This document shows, one piece after another, positions 37,261-46,617 of a stretch of DNA of 64,000 bases. Source of the stretch: Alcanivorax sp. S6407 (GTDB taxonomy: Bacteria; Pseudomonadota; Gammaproteobacteria; Pseudomonadales; Alcanivoracaceae). The stretch covers positions 1-64,000 of the forward strand of contig NZ_JALKBH010000007.1 of NCBI RefSeq assembly GCF_023016115.1. The letters run 5' to 3'. The translations under genes and the position numbers were made by a program. The notes beneath the pieces were generated by a model, which worked only from the letters and a program-made list of their open reading frames with translations, searched no databases and was not told the origin of the DNA. Position 1 is the first letter of the stretch, and each line of letters starts with the position of its first letter.

Positions 37261-40200
37261 ATGCAGACTAAGGACGGAGAGGTTGTAGTGGGCCCTGTTA
37301 TCCCTGAGCCTGGACAGCTCGTTGAAGTCAGAAGAAGGCAGTGGATAGTTTCAGATGTCTCTGCGTCATCACTTGCAGAAGCCCATGAGGTTAGGGACTC
37401 GGCAGGGGGCTACACGGTCAACAAGAAAACTGTATCTGATAAAGGGGCTTCAGGTAATGGGCGATTTCTTGTCTCTTTAAGCTCGATAGATGAGGATGGG
37501 CTAGGAGAGTCCCTTGAGGTTATCTGGGATATTGAGCCTGGCGTGCAGGTTATTGAGCGTGCAGGCCTGCCGTCCATCACGGGCCAGGACGACTCAGATA
37601 CGCTGGAGGCATTCCTTGACGCTGTGCGGTGGGGGGCTGCTACCAATGCCGATAAGGGGTTTTTGCAGGCTCCATTCAGGAGCGGTGTAAGCATTGAAGA
37701 CTTTCAGCTTGACCCCTTAGTGCGTGCGATTGATATGGCTCGCGTTAACCTGCTTATCGCTGATGATGTTGGTCTAGGAAAGACCATTGAGGCGGGGCTG
37801 GTCATTCAAGAGATGCTCCTTCGGCATCGAGCTCGTACCGTTTTGATTGTCTGTCCCGCATCTCTGCAAGAGAAGTGGCGGATGGAGATGCTGGAGAAGT
37901 TCGGTCTTGAGTTCCGCATCGTTGATAGCGCGTATATCAAACAGCTGCGTCGAGAGCGCGGTATCCACGCAAATCCGTGGACCTCACATCCGCGCTTGAT
38001 CGCGTCTATGGATTGGATCAAGAGTGGTGAAGGGCTTCGTGCGATGCGCGATATTCTACCTGCTCGTACCAGCTATCCCCGCAAATTCGACATGCTTGTC
38101 GTCGATGAAGCACACAACATCGCTCCCGCAGCCGGTGCGCACTACGCGCTAGAGAGTCAGCGGACGCGCTTCATTCGCTCCATTAGTCCACATTTTCAGC
38201 ATCGATTGTTTCTAACTGCTACGCCACATAATGGCTACACGGAATCCTTCACCTCTCTGCTGGAGCTGCTGGACGACCAGCGTTTCGCCAGAAACATTCT
38301 GCCCGATGAGAAGCAGTTGAGTCAGGTGATGATACGTCGCCTCAAGAGCGACCTGGTCGATGCGGAAGGCAAGCCGCTCTATCCGCAGCGCAGGCTACAA
38401 GCATTGCTCGCCTCGTACTCCGCACAAGAGCGCGAAATTCACCAAAAACTGAATGACTACTGCGTAAGCCGGGAACGGAGCGCAGAAAAAGCAGGTAATG
38501 CTTTCGGAACGTCGTTCGTCAACCGGCTCCTCAAGAAACGGCTCTTTTCCTCTCCCGCCGCCTTCGCATCCACCCTCGAGAAGCATATTGCGAGTTTGGC
38601 CAATGGCCATCAGCGCAAAGACAAGGACGCAATGGCGGAGCGCATCTTACGCAAGGCCATCCTGCGAGCCGATGAAGACTACGCCAACGACCAAGAAGTC
38701 GAAAACGCCCAATCCGAGGCTGTCGAAGAGGCTTCACGCCGTGCGCAACCGCTGACAGCAGACCAGCAGCAGATGCTGAACGAACTGAGATCGTGGGCGC
38801 AAACGGCCAAGAACCAGGTGGATGCTAAAGCCAAAGCAGTCCTCGACTGGCTCACTGCTAACCTCAAGACTGACGGGGAGTGGAATGATCGTCGGGTGAT
38901 CTTGTTTACCGAATATCGCACCACTCACCAGTGGATGCACCAGATCCTGGCTAGTCACGATTTCGGGGGCGATCGTCTGGCCATCCTTCACGGCGGCATG
39001 GCGCAGGACGAGCGAGAGAAAGTCAAAGCTGCCTTCCAGGCCTCGCCCAAAGATTCGGCGGTACGCATTCTGCTGGCCACCGATGCCGCATCCGAAGGTA
39101 TCGATTTGCAGAACCACTGTAACTGTCTCATTCATTTGGAGATCCCTTACAACCCCAACGTGATGGAACAGCGCAACGGTCGTATTGATCGACACGGGCA
39201 GCGCCAGAAGGAAGTGTTGATATGGCATCCTGTCGATGGCGGTGAACAGGGAAAGGAATCGATTGGCGGTCACGGCGACGATATCATCAGAGCGCTGCGA
39301 AAGCTTGAATCCATGCGAGAAGATATGGGTAGCGTCAATCCGGTCATCGCGCCACAGATGTCAGGGCTCATCGAAGGCTCCCTGAAAGACCTTGATACAC
39401 GTATTGCTGAGGCAAAAATTGCAAAGGCAAGACGTTTCGTGCGAGCCGAGAGGGAACTTAAAGATCGGGTTGCCAAGCTGCATGAACGACTCCTCGCCAC
39501 TCAGCAGGATTTTCATCTCACGCCTGAGCACATCCTCATGGCGGTTAAGGTTGGCCTAAATTTAGCGGGTCGCCCACCGCTAGAGCCCTTAGACTTGGCG
39601 GGAGCTCCGTCGGGAACGGTATTTAAGATGCCTGCACTATCTGGCTCATGGGCTAGATGCCTTGAGGGGCTGCGTCACCCTCACACATTGCAGGTCAGGC
39701 CCATCACATTCGATCACGCTGTCGCTACCGGGCGTGACGATGTGGTGTTGGTTCACCTCAATCATCGGTTGGTAAAAATGTGCCTGCGCTTACTGCGCGC
39801 CGAAGTGTGGGCACAGGAGGATGTGAAAAAGCTGCATCGAGTCACTGTGCGCTCTGTGCCTGACGAACTAATTGATGGTCCGGCCGTGGTCGTCATCTCG
39901 CGGCTGGTTGTCACTGGTGGTAACCATCACCGCCTCCACGAAGAGCTGACGGCAGCAGGTGGCTATCTGGGGGATAAAACGTTCCGGCGTGAAGACGGGG
40001 TCACCAAAATCCAGCAATGGTTGGATCAAGCCAAACCAATAACAGCTTCAGACTCGCTATTCGACGCCATACGCATGCGTTTCGATCGCGCAGAGAGTTC
40101 GATTTTGCAGTCTGTCGATGCTCGGTCGAAAGATCGGCTCAAGTACCTGGCAAATACCCTGCAATCGCGTAAGCAGCAGGAAGTGGCTGACATTGAAGCC

Positions 40201-40467
40201 GTGCTTGATGAGCTGGAAAAGGCCATCCGTGCTGAATTGGATAAAGATGTTCAGCCAGAACAGTTCACTCTTTTTACCGAGGATGAGCGAACACAGCTCA
40301 GGCGTGATACCGCCGCACTGGAGGCTCGTCTTGACCGCATACCAGACGAACGCCAGCAGGAGGCCGAGGCCATTGATATCCGATATGCGAAACTGAGCGA
40401 CCGGACTTTCCCGGTTGCTGTGATCTTCCTGCTACCAGAGTCTGCAGTGAATGGAGATGCCGCATGA
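37261..40467 (+). CDS. drmD: DISARM SNF2-type helicase DrmD
   Basis: A 1068-residue SWI2/SNF2-like ATPase, the hallmark of class 1 DISARM. An N-terminal region (1-140) precedes the RecA-like domain with ADDVGLGKTIEAG (Walker A, about 166-178) and VVDEAHN (about 280). The second RecA domain has ATDAASEGIDLQ and RNGRIDRHGQRQ (about 615-650). A long helical C-terminal part follows. It should move along DNA and help detect or process invading DNA. GAAAGGA precedes the ATG. The end overlaps drmMI by four bases. Confidence 0.9.
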   Translation: MQTKDGEVVVGPVIPEPGQLVEVRRRQWIVSDVSASSLAEAHEVRDSAGGYTVNKKTVSDKGASGNGRFLVSLSSIDEDGLGESLEVIWDIEPGVQVIERAGLPSITGQDDSDTLEAFLDAVRWGAATNADKGFLQAPFRSGVSIEDFQLDPLVRAIDMARVNLLIADDVGLGKTIEAGLVIQEMLLRHRARTVLIVCPASLQEKWRMEMLEKFGLEFRIVDSAYIKQLRRERGIHANPWTSHPRLIASMDWIKSGEGLRAMRDILPARTSYPRKFDMLVVDEAHNIAPAAGAHYALESQRTRFIRSISPHFQHRLFLTATPHNGYTESFTSLLELLDDQRFARNILPDEKQLSQVMIRRLKSDLVDAEGKPLYPQRRLQALLASYSAQEREIHQKLNDYCVSRERSAEKAGNAFGTSFVNRLLKKRLFSSPAAFASTLEKHIASLANGHQRKDKDAMAERILRKAILRADEDYANDQEVENAQSEAVEEASRRAQPLTADQQQMLNELRSWAQTAKNQVDAKAKAVLDWLTANLKTDGEWNDRRVILFTEYRTTHQWMHQILASHDFGGDRLAILHGGMAQDEREKVKAAFQASPKDSAVRILLATDAASEGIDLQNHCNCLIHLEIPYNPNVMEQRNGRIDRHGQRQKEVLIWHPVDGGEQGKESIGGHGDDIIRALRKLESMREDMGSVNPVIAPQMSGLIEGSLKDLDTRIAEAKIAKARRFVRAERELKDRVAKLHERLLATQQDFHLTPEHILMAVKVGLNLAGRPPLEPLDLAGAPSGTVFKMPALSGSWARCLEGLRHPHTLQVRPITFDHAVATGRDDVVLVHLNHRLVKMCLRLLRAEVWAQEDVKKLHRVTVRSVPDELIDGPAVVVISRLVVTGGNHHRLHEELTAAGGYLGDKTFRREDGVTKIQQWLDQAKPITASDSLFDAIRMRFDRAESSILQSVDARSKDRLKYLANTLQSRKQQEVADIEAVLDELEKAIRAELDKDVQPEQFTLFTEDERTQLRRDTAALEARLDRIPDERQQEAEAIDIRYAKLSDRTFPVAVIFLLPESAVNGDAA

Positions 40468-43400
40468 GTAAGCTCAGTTTGCATGATGAGTGGCTGTCAC
40501 TAATTGAGATCTCTGGCCCATTTCTTGCTGTGCCTGTTCTGAAGGAGGCATTTCCACAAGGACTAGAGGAGCTTGATGGCGTAAAACGGAAGCGCTTGCG
40601 CCAGGCTTATGAGGAGTGGCGCGAAGCGCTGGAGTTGGAGGACGCGCAGTTCCCCGACTTGCATGCAGCATGGATCGACGAAGTGCTGTCGCGCGTTCTC
40701 GAGCTTGATGATGACGGAAAAGGCGATGTCCTCAAACGTGCCGATTGGTGCACCGCTAACCTTGAGGCTAGCTTGCCTGAGCAAGGCTTGACGCTATCGC
40801 CGGACCTGGCGGTTATTGATGAGCAGAGTTCTAACAAGCCACTGCTGCTGATCCAAACCTATTCGCAAGATATTGATCTTGATGTCACTCTGAAACAAGA
40901 CGGCTGGGCCGCCTCCCCCGCTGAACGTATGGTGCAAATGTGCCGTTTGCTTGGGTGCCGCCTCGGACTCGTGACCAACGGGGAGCGCTGGATGCTGGTG
41001 GATGCGCCCGTGGGGGCCGTCAGCACCTTTGCTAGTTGGTATGCTCGCATTTGGAGTCAGGAGCCCATTACCCTACAGGCCTTCGTGCACCTGCTCGGTA
41101 TTCGTCGTTTCTTTGTCGACGAATCCGAACAGCTGCCCGCATTGTTGGATCGCTCCCTGAAATTCCAGGACGAAGTCACCGACGCCCTTGGCGAGCAGGT
41201 GCGCCGTGCCGTCGAGGTGTTGATTCAATCCCTCGACAAAGCTGATCAGGATCGCAACAGAGAGCTCTTGCACGACGTTAAAGAACCCGAGCTGTATGAG
41301 GCCGCGTTGACGGTGATGATGCGCTTGGTGTTCCTGCTCTCCGCCGAAGAGCGTGGCCTGCTGTTGATGGGCGACGAACGCTATGAAGCCTACTACGCAC
41401 TCTCAACCTTGCGTCTGCAGTTGCGTAAAGAATCCGATGAGGTTCTTGAGCGTCGTTGGGATGCCTGGTCTCGGCTGCTGGCAATCTTCCGCGCCGTGTA
41501 CGGTGGAATTGAACACGAAAACATGCGTCTCCCAGCGTTGGGCGGATCACTGTTCAATCCGGATAGATTCCCATTCCTCGAAGGTCGGGCCAAGGGGGCG
41601 AACTGGCGTACTGATGCAGCCACACCGCTGCCTATCGACAACCGTACCGTGCTGCTGTTGCTGGAAGCGATTCAACAATTCCAGGGCCGCACGCTGTCTT
41701 ACCGTGCGTTAGATGTCGAACAAATCGGCTACGTGTACGAGGGGCTGCTAGAGCGGACCGTCAAGCGTACTGATGAAGTCACGCTGGAACTGGATGCTAC
41801 TAAGAGCGCCAAGTCACCATGGATAAAACTGGCCGAACTGGATTCGGCTCACTTGGATGGCGCTGCCCGATTAGCCGAGTTGCTGGAAGAACGTTCCGGC
41901 AGCTCTGCTAGCCGGGTGCGCAATGATCTAGCCAAACCCGTCGATGACGCTCTGGCTGATCGGCTGCTGACAGCTTGCCAGGGCGACACCGAGCTACGTG
42001 ACCGCGTCAAGCCCTATGCCCATTTGCTGCGGACTGACCCTTGGGGCTATCCGCTTGTATATCCAGCTGGCGCTTTTATTGTTACCGCTGGTTCCGACCG
42101 GCGGGAAACCGGCACGCACTACACCCCGAAATCTATGACTGAGCAGATCGTGGCTGAGACTCTCACTCCGGTGGCCTATGTTGGTCCTGCTGAGGGTGTG
42201 CCGCGTGATCATTGGAGGCTGAGGTCACCCAAAGAGCTTCTTGACCTAAAAATCTGCGACCCGGCTATGGGGTCCGGTGCTTTTCTGGTGCAAGTTTGCC
42301 GCTGGTTGTCTGATCGGCTAGTCGAGTCTTGGGCACAGGTAGAGGTGGCTGGAAAAACCGTAAGTGTGGATGGAGAGGTTCTGGAATCAGGAGCTGTCGG
42401 TGAATTGCTACCCCGCGACAGCGAAGCGCGCGCGGTGATAGCACGCCAACTTATTGCGGAGCGGTGCCTCTATGGTGTCGACGTGAATCCACTGGCTGTT
42501 GAGCTAGCCAAACTATCAATCTGGTTAGTGACGTTGGCAAAGGGGCGGCCCTTCGCTTTTCTTGATCACAACTTGCGTGCCGGCGACAGCCTGTTGGGCA
42601 TCCACCGACTGGATCAGTTAACAGAGCTCTCAATGAGTCCGTCCGGTAAAGGCCAGCAGCGTTTATTTGGTCAAAATATTAAACAGGCAGTTAAAGAAGT
42701 AATTCAACTTCGCAAACAGCTCAGAGCAATGCCTATCCGTGACATTCATGATGTAGAGGCGATGGCTGCGCTGGATATGGGAGCACGTGAAAAACTTACA
42801 GCGTCAGAATTAATTGCTAATGCATTTTTGGGTGAGGTGATAACGTCTGGCGGTAGGGAAAATGTTGCCGAAAGAATCGCAATATCATTGTCAGATAAGG
42901 CGGGCCAATTGTTTGCTGGGGAAAAAGGTGTATTTACTGCTTTGCAGAAGCTCAGTAATGAAGCTTTGATGTCTGATCTGCCAACGGACAGAGAGCCAAG
43001 AAGCCCAATGCATTGGCCCTTGGAGTTTCCCGAGGTTTTCATTAGTGGTCGAGGGGGATTTGATGCAATAGTGGGCAATCCTCCCTTTTTGGGCGGGCAA
43101 AAGATAACGGGGGTTATGGGGGGGCGCTATCGAGATTATTTGGTTGAGTGTATCGCTCAGGGTAGGCGTGGTTCAGCCGATTTGGTTGCGTACTTTTTTA
43201 TCAGATCAAATCAATTGTTATCACCAAATGGTTATTTCGGATTGATTGCAGTCAATACCATATCGGAAGGTAATACACGTGAAGTCGGCCTTGATTCAGT
43301 GCTTGAGGCTGGATCGACAGTTTTTAGGGCCAGACCTAATCTTGTCTGGCCTGGTTCGGCAAATGTGGTTACGAGTAGTGTGTACATTGCAAAAGAAAAT

Positions 43401-44594
43401 TGGCAGGGCACCAAATATCTATCCTCACAGGCTGTTCCTCAAATAAGCTCATCACTGACTCAGAGGGAGAATTGGCGCCCCGTGAAGTTGGCCGGAAGTA
43501 AAGGTCTTGTTTTTCAGGGTGTTATTATTCTGGGTGATGGTTTTTTAGTCGACGAAGATACATGCGCTGACTGGAGATTGAAAGGCGATGGGTCGTGTAA
43601 TGTTATTTTTGATTACCTTATTGGGAAAGAAGTTAATCAGTCGCCAGTCCATCAACCAGGTAGAAAGGTTATCAACTTTTTCGATTGGGATGAGGTGGGC
43701 GCAGAAAATCTACAATCTGCATATGAGCACGTTAAAAAATACGTGAAACCGGTGCGCCAGAGGCTCAAAGACGACAGTAATGAATACGCACTTCGAAGCC
43801 CCTTGCCTCAGCGCTGGTGGCAGTACGCAGAAAAAAGACCTGCTTTGTTCCATGCTTTAGGTCGAGGCGATTCTTTCATGAAGCATCCGAAAGGTTGGGA
43901 TAAAAGCCAAATACCTTTAGAGCGAGTCATTGTGTTCGCAACGGGTGCAACAAAGTACCCCTGTTTTACCCTGGTTCCAAACTCATACGTTTATGCCCAT
44001 TCGCTCTGTGTCGTGGCTAGCGATAGCTTCTCATTGTTTGCCTGTTTGTCATCCGATATTCATGCGGTTTGGGCATGGGAATATGGCTCTCGAATGAAGC
44101 AAGATTTGCGCTACACGCACGGCGATGTGTTTGAAACATTTCCTTTTCCTGATGGGGTGTTGGATGGAGATAATGAAGCACTTGGAGGCCTGGGTGAACG
44201 ATATTTTCATGAGCGCTCTGCTTACATGGTCGAAAACGACAAGGGTATGACAAAATTTTACAACGATTTCCATAACCCTGCTGTCGTTACCGCTGAAATA
44301 AAGAGCCTCAGAAAATTGCAGGCTGAATTAAATAATGAAGTTTTGCGCGCATATGGGTTTGATGACATTGATCTTTCTCACGGTTTTCATGGCGTGGCGT
44401 ACTTGCCGGAGGGGAAAAATACACGATTCACGATAAGTGAAAAGGCAAGAGAGGGGTTGTTGTATCGGTTGGCGATGCTAAACAAAGCAAGGCATGAGGC
44501 TGCGTGCAAAAATGCTGAATCGAAAAGGGATGTCAAATCAGTCAGAAAGAATATATCCCAAAATGCAGGCGTGCAGGGTGGATTGTTTGGTTAA
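40464..44594 (+). CDS. drmMI: DISARM adenine methyltransferase DrmMI
   Basis: A 1376-residue N6-adenine methyltransferase of the Eco57I/PglX kind. The SAM motif DPAMGSGAFLVQ is near residue 599, NPLAVELAKLSIW follows, and the catalytic NPPF is near 872. A C-terminal target-recognition half comes last. The N-terminal 350 residues contain PDLAVIDEQ..LLLIQTY (about 112-133), which looks like a PD-(D/E)XK site that has lost its Lys. The codon use becomes AT-rich after about 42640. In class 1 DISARM this enzyme modifies host DNA so that it is spared. Confidence 0.88.
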   Translation: MSKLSLHDEWLSLIEISGPFLAVPVLKEAFPQGLEELDGVKRKRLRQAYEEWREALELEDAQFPDLHAAWIDEVLSRVLELDDDGKGDVLKRADWCTANLEASLPEQGLTLSPDLAVIDEQSSNKPLLLIQTYSQDIDLDVTLKQDGWAASPAERMVQMCRLLGCRLGLVTNGERWMLVDAPVGAVSTFASWYARIWSQEPITLQAFVHLLGIRRFFVDESEQLPALLDRSLKFQDEVTDALGEQVRRAVEVLIQSLDKADQDRNRELLHDVKEPELYEAALTVMMRLVFLLSAEERGLLLMGDERYEAYYALSTLRLQLRKESDEVLERRWDAWSRLLAIFRAVYGGIEHENMRLPALGGSLFNPDRFPFLEGRAKGANWRTDAATPLPIDNRTVLLLLEAIQQFQGRTLSYRALDVEQIGYVYEGLLERTVKRTDEVTLELDATKSAKSPWIKLAELDSAHLDGAARLAELLEERSGSSASRVRNDLAKPVDDALADRLLTACQGDTELRDRVKPYAHLLRTDPWGYPLVYPAGAFIVTAGSDRRETGTHYTPKSMTEQIVAETLTPVAYVGPAEGVPRDHWRLRSPKELLDLKICDPAMGSGAFLVQVCRWLSDRLVESWAQVEVAGKTVSVDGEVLESGAVGELLPRDSEARAVIARQLIAERCLYGVDVNPLAVELAKLSIWLVTLAKGRPFAFLDHNLRAGDSLLGIHRLDQLTELSMSPSGKGQQRLFGQNIKQAVKEVIQLRKQLRAMPIRDIHDVEAMAALDMGAREKLTASELIANAFLGEVITSGGRENVAERIAISLSDKAGQLFAGEKGVFTALQKLSNEALMSDLPTDREPRSPMHWPLEFPEVFISGRGGFDAIVGNPPFLGGQKITGVMGGRYRDYLVECIAQGRRGSADLVAYFFIRSNQLLSPNGYFGLIAVNTISEGNTREVGLDSVLEAGSTVFRARPNLVWPGSANVVTSSVYIAKENWQGTKYLSSQAVPQISSSLTQRENWRPVKLAGSKGLVFQGVIILGDGFLVDEDTCADWRLKGDGSCNVIFDYLIGKEVNQSPVHQPGRKVINFFDWDEVGAENLQSAYEHVKKYVKPVRQRLKDDSNEYALRSPLPQRWWQYAEKRPALFHALGRGDSFMKHPKGWDKSQIPLERVIVFATGATKYPCFTLVPNSYVYAHSLCVVASDSFSLFACLSSDIHAVWAWEYGSRMKQDLRYTHGDVFETFPFPDGVLDGDNEALGGLGERYFHERSAYMVENDKGMTKFYNDFHNPAVVTAEIKSLRKLQAELNNEVLRAYGFDDIDLSHGFHGVAYLPEGKNTRFTISEKAREGLLYRLAMLNKARHEAACKNAESKRDVKSVRKNISQNAGVQGGLFG

Positions 44595-44737
44595 ATGGGC
44601 CTGAAAGGCCTCTCTACTAATGGTTGGTTGGGATGAGATTTGTTTTTTCTTTGGTTTTGTCTCCCTTCAGTAAATTGATTATAAGTAGGTTTCTGGCAGC
44701 CCTGATCAGTACAATTGCGCATACATGAAGGTCTAAA

Positions 44738-45859
44738 ATGAACAATAATGAACAAATGACGCTCATTGATGATTTTTCTGCTGAGCAGAAAGAGCAGGCC
44801 GAAGAGCAGATTTCTCTTCGTCAAAAGGAAACAGACTTTGATATCAGAGAGTACCCTGTTGAAGTCATTGTCAAGAAATTTGTAGATAAGATTGAGGGTG
44901 ATAAGGCGGAAATTTTTGTTCCCGATTACCAGCGTGAATTGGTGTGGAGCGATGCCCAACAATCTCGGTTCATTGAGTCGATTTTGCTCAATCTTCCAAT
45001 TCCTTATCTTTACGTGGCAGACATAACCTCTGGGGAAGATGCTGGTCGACTCGAAATTGTCGATGGCTCTCAGAGAATAAGAACCCTGGTTAGATTCATG
45101 GGTAATGAGCTTAAACTTGACCGGCTGGAAATATTAGACAAATTAAATGGTTTTTGCTTCAAGGATCTGCCTTTGCCAAGACAGCTTCGGTTTGGGAGAA
45201 AGACCTTGCGCATGATAGAGCTGATAGAGGTTGACGAAGAGGCAAGGCGTCAACTTTTTGATCGGCTAAATAGCGGTGGGTCGAAGCTTGAAGATATGGA
45301 AAAGCGAATGGGGTCTCGAGATGGTGACTTCTTGGTGTTTGTTCGTTCTTTATCCGACAATGGTGAGTTTAAAGAGCTGTGCCCCATCAGTGGTGCTCGT
45401 GTCAAACGTCGTGAGTACTCAGAGCTTGTTCTCCGATTTTTCGCCTACCGTGATCAATATGAGAATTTTGACCGCCGAGTAGATGAGTTTCTAGATAACT
45501 ATCTTGATGACAAGAATGAAAATGGCTTTGACAGGCCTGCTTATGAAAGCGGGTTTATGGAGATGCTTGCATTCGTCCGTCAGAATTTTCCGTATCATTT
45601 CCGGAAGAACGCAAATAATTCATCTGTCCCTCGCATTAGGTTTGAGGCAATCGCCGTTGGCGTTGCGCTTGCACTCAATGAAAATCCGCATATTGAACCT
45701 GCTAACATGGAATGGCTAGATAGCGATATGTTCCGCTACTTGACTCGATCCGATGCCAGTAACTCTCGCCCTAGGGTCATTAATCGAATTCATTTTGTCA
45801 GGGATAGCTTGCTTGGGCGAGATGTTGAATGGGCTAACGGAGTTGAGCCAGCTGTATGA
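44738..45859 (+). CDS. DUF262 protein embedded in the DISARM operon
   Basis: A 373-residue DUF262 (GmrS-N/ParB-nuclease-like) protein. It has FVPDYQRELVWSDAQQSRFIESILLNLPIPYLY followed by the family motif DGSQR (about residue 109) and LFDRLNSGGSKL. DUF262 domains bind or hydrolyse NTP and serve as sensor parts of GmrSD and related anti-phage systems. This protein lacks the DUF1524 HNH nuclease domain; the nuclease role probably falls to the HEPN protein, whose start overlaps its stop (ATGA). It is AT-richer than drmD and drmB. Confidence 0.85.
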   Translation: MNNNEQMTLIDDFSAEQKEQAEEQISLRQKETDFDIREYPVEVIVKKFVDKIEGDKAEIFVPDYQRELVWSDAQQSRFIESILLNLPIPYLYVADITSGEDAGRLEIVDGSQRIRTLVRFMGNELKLDRLEILDKLNGFCFKDLPLPRQLRFGRKTLRMIELIEVDEEARRQLFDRLNSGGSKLEDMEKRMGSRDGDFLVFVRSLSDNGEFKELCPISGARVKRREYSELVLRFFAYRDQYENFDRRVDEFLDNYLDDKNENGFDRPAYESGFMEMLAFVRQNFPYHFRKNANNSSVPRIRFEAIAVGVALALNENPHIEPANMEWLDSDMFRYLTRSDASNSRPRVINRIHFVRDSLLGRDVEWANGVEPAV

Positions 45860-46617
45860 CGACTTTGATACCTGTGATGATTGGTGCAGAGGAAACATAC
45901 AACTCTCGCTGTCGTGAGATTGAGCGTTTCTTTGAAATGCTCCAATTCATGAGAGATAACCGGGATTCAAGGTTGTGTAGTAGTCCAACGGTGGAAGAAG
46001 ATTTAAGCATCTATGTTGTTGGTCGAGATCTTGAGAAAACACTACGAGCTTCCGCTTACTTGATGTTATACAACCTGGTGGAGGCAACAATGACAAATGC
46101 GATTGATGCCATACATCTGCACATTGCGGGCGAGCAGGTTGGGTTTGATGAGCTCAAAGAAGATCTTAGACGTATTGCCATTAAAGGATTGCGGAAAGCG
46201 GTATCGTCATCTACACCATCTGAACTGCTTGATGTTGGGGTGCCAATATCTAGCGCGCTGATATGGCTTGGCTTTGACAAAAAAGACCTTTTTTCCGGCA
46301 ATCTGGATGGTCGCCTGATCAAAGACACAGCCAAAGAATATGGATTTGAGCTTGTCAATCATGACAAAACTGCATCTCGAGATGGTGCCAGGCTCCTAAA
46401 TGTCAAGACAAAGAGAAATGAATTGGCACATGGGGGAATTTCATTTGAGGATTGCGGGCAAGACACTTCAGTAGATGAACTTGTTGCGATTTTCGACGAA
46501 ATCAAAGTATTCATTAAGGCTGTACTGGATGGAGTGTCGGATTATTTGTCGAGCAAAGGTTATTTGCATGTTGATAATGCGAGCTCTGCAGCGGAAGAAA
46601 ATTTATCGGTGGAGTGA
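45856..46617 (+). CDS. HEPN-type RNase (MAE_28990/MAE_18760-like)
   Basis: A 253-residue helical protein. A HEPN core (ASAYLMLYNLVEATMTNAIDAI near residue 70) and the catalytic Rx4H motif RNELAH (Arg187-His192) are visible. HEPN proteins with this motif cut RNA and act as toxins or abortive effectors. It is translationally coupled to the DUF262 gene before it and overlaps drmA by one base (TGATG). The pair is therefore fully built into the DISARM operon. Confidence 0.85.
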   Translation: MTTLIPVMIGAEETYNSRCREIERFFEMLQFMRDNRDSRLCSSPTVEEDLSIYVVGRDLEKTLRASAYLMLYNLVEATMTNAIDAIHLHIAGEQVGFDELKEDLRRIAIKGLRKAVSSSTPSELLDVGVPISSALIWLGFDKKDLFSGNLDGRLIKDTAKEYGFELVNHDKTASRDGARLLNVKTKRNELAHGGISFEDCGQDTSVDELVAIFDEIKVFIKAVLDGVSDYLSSKGYLHVDNASSAAEENLSVE

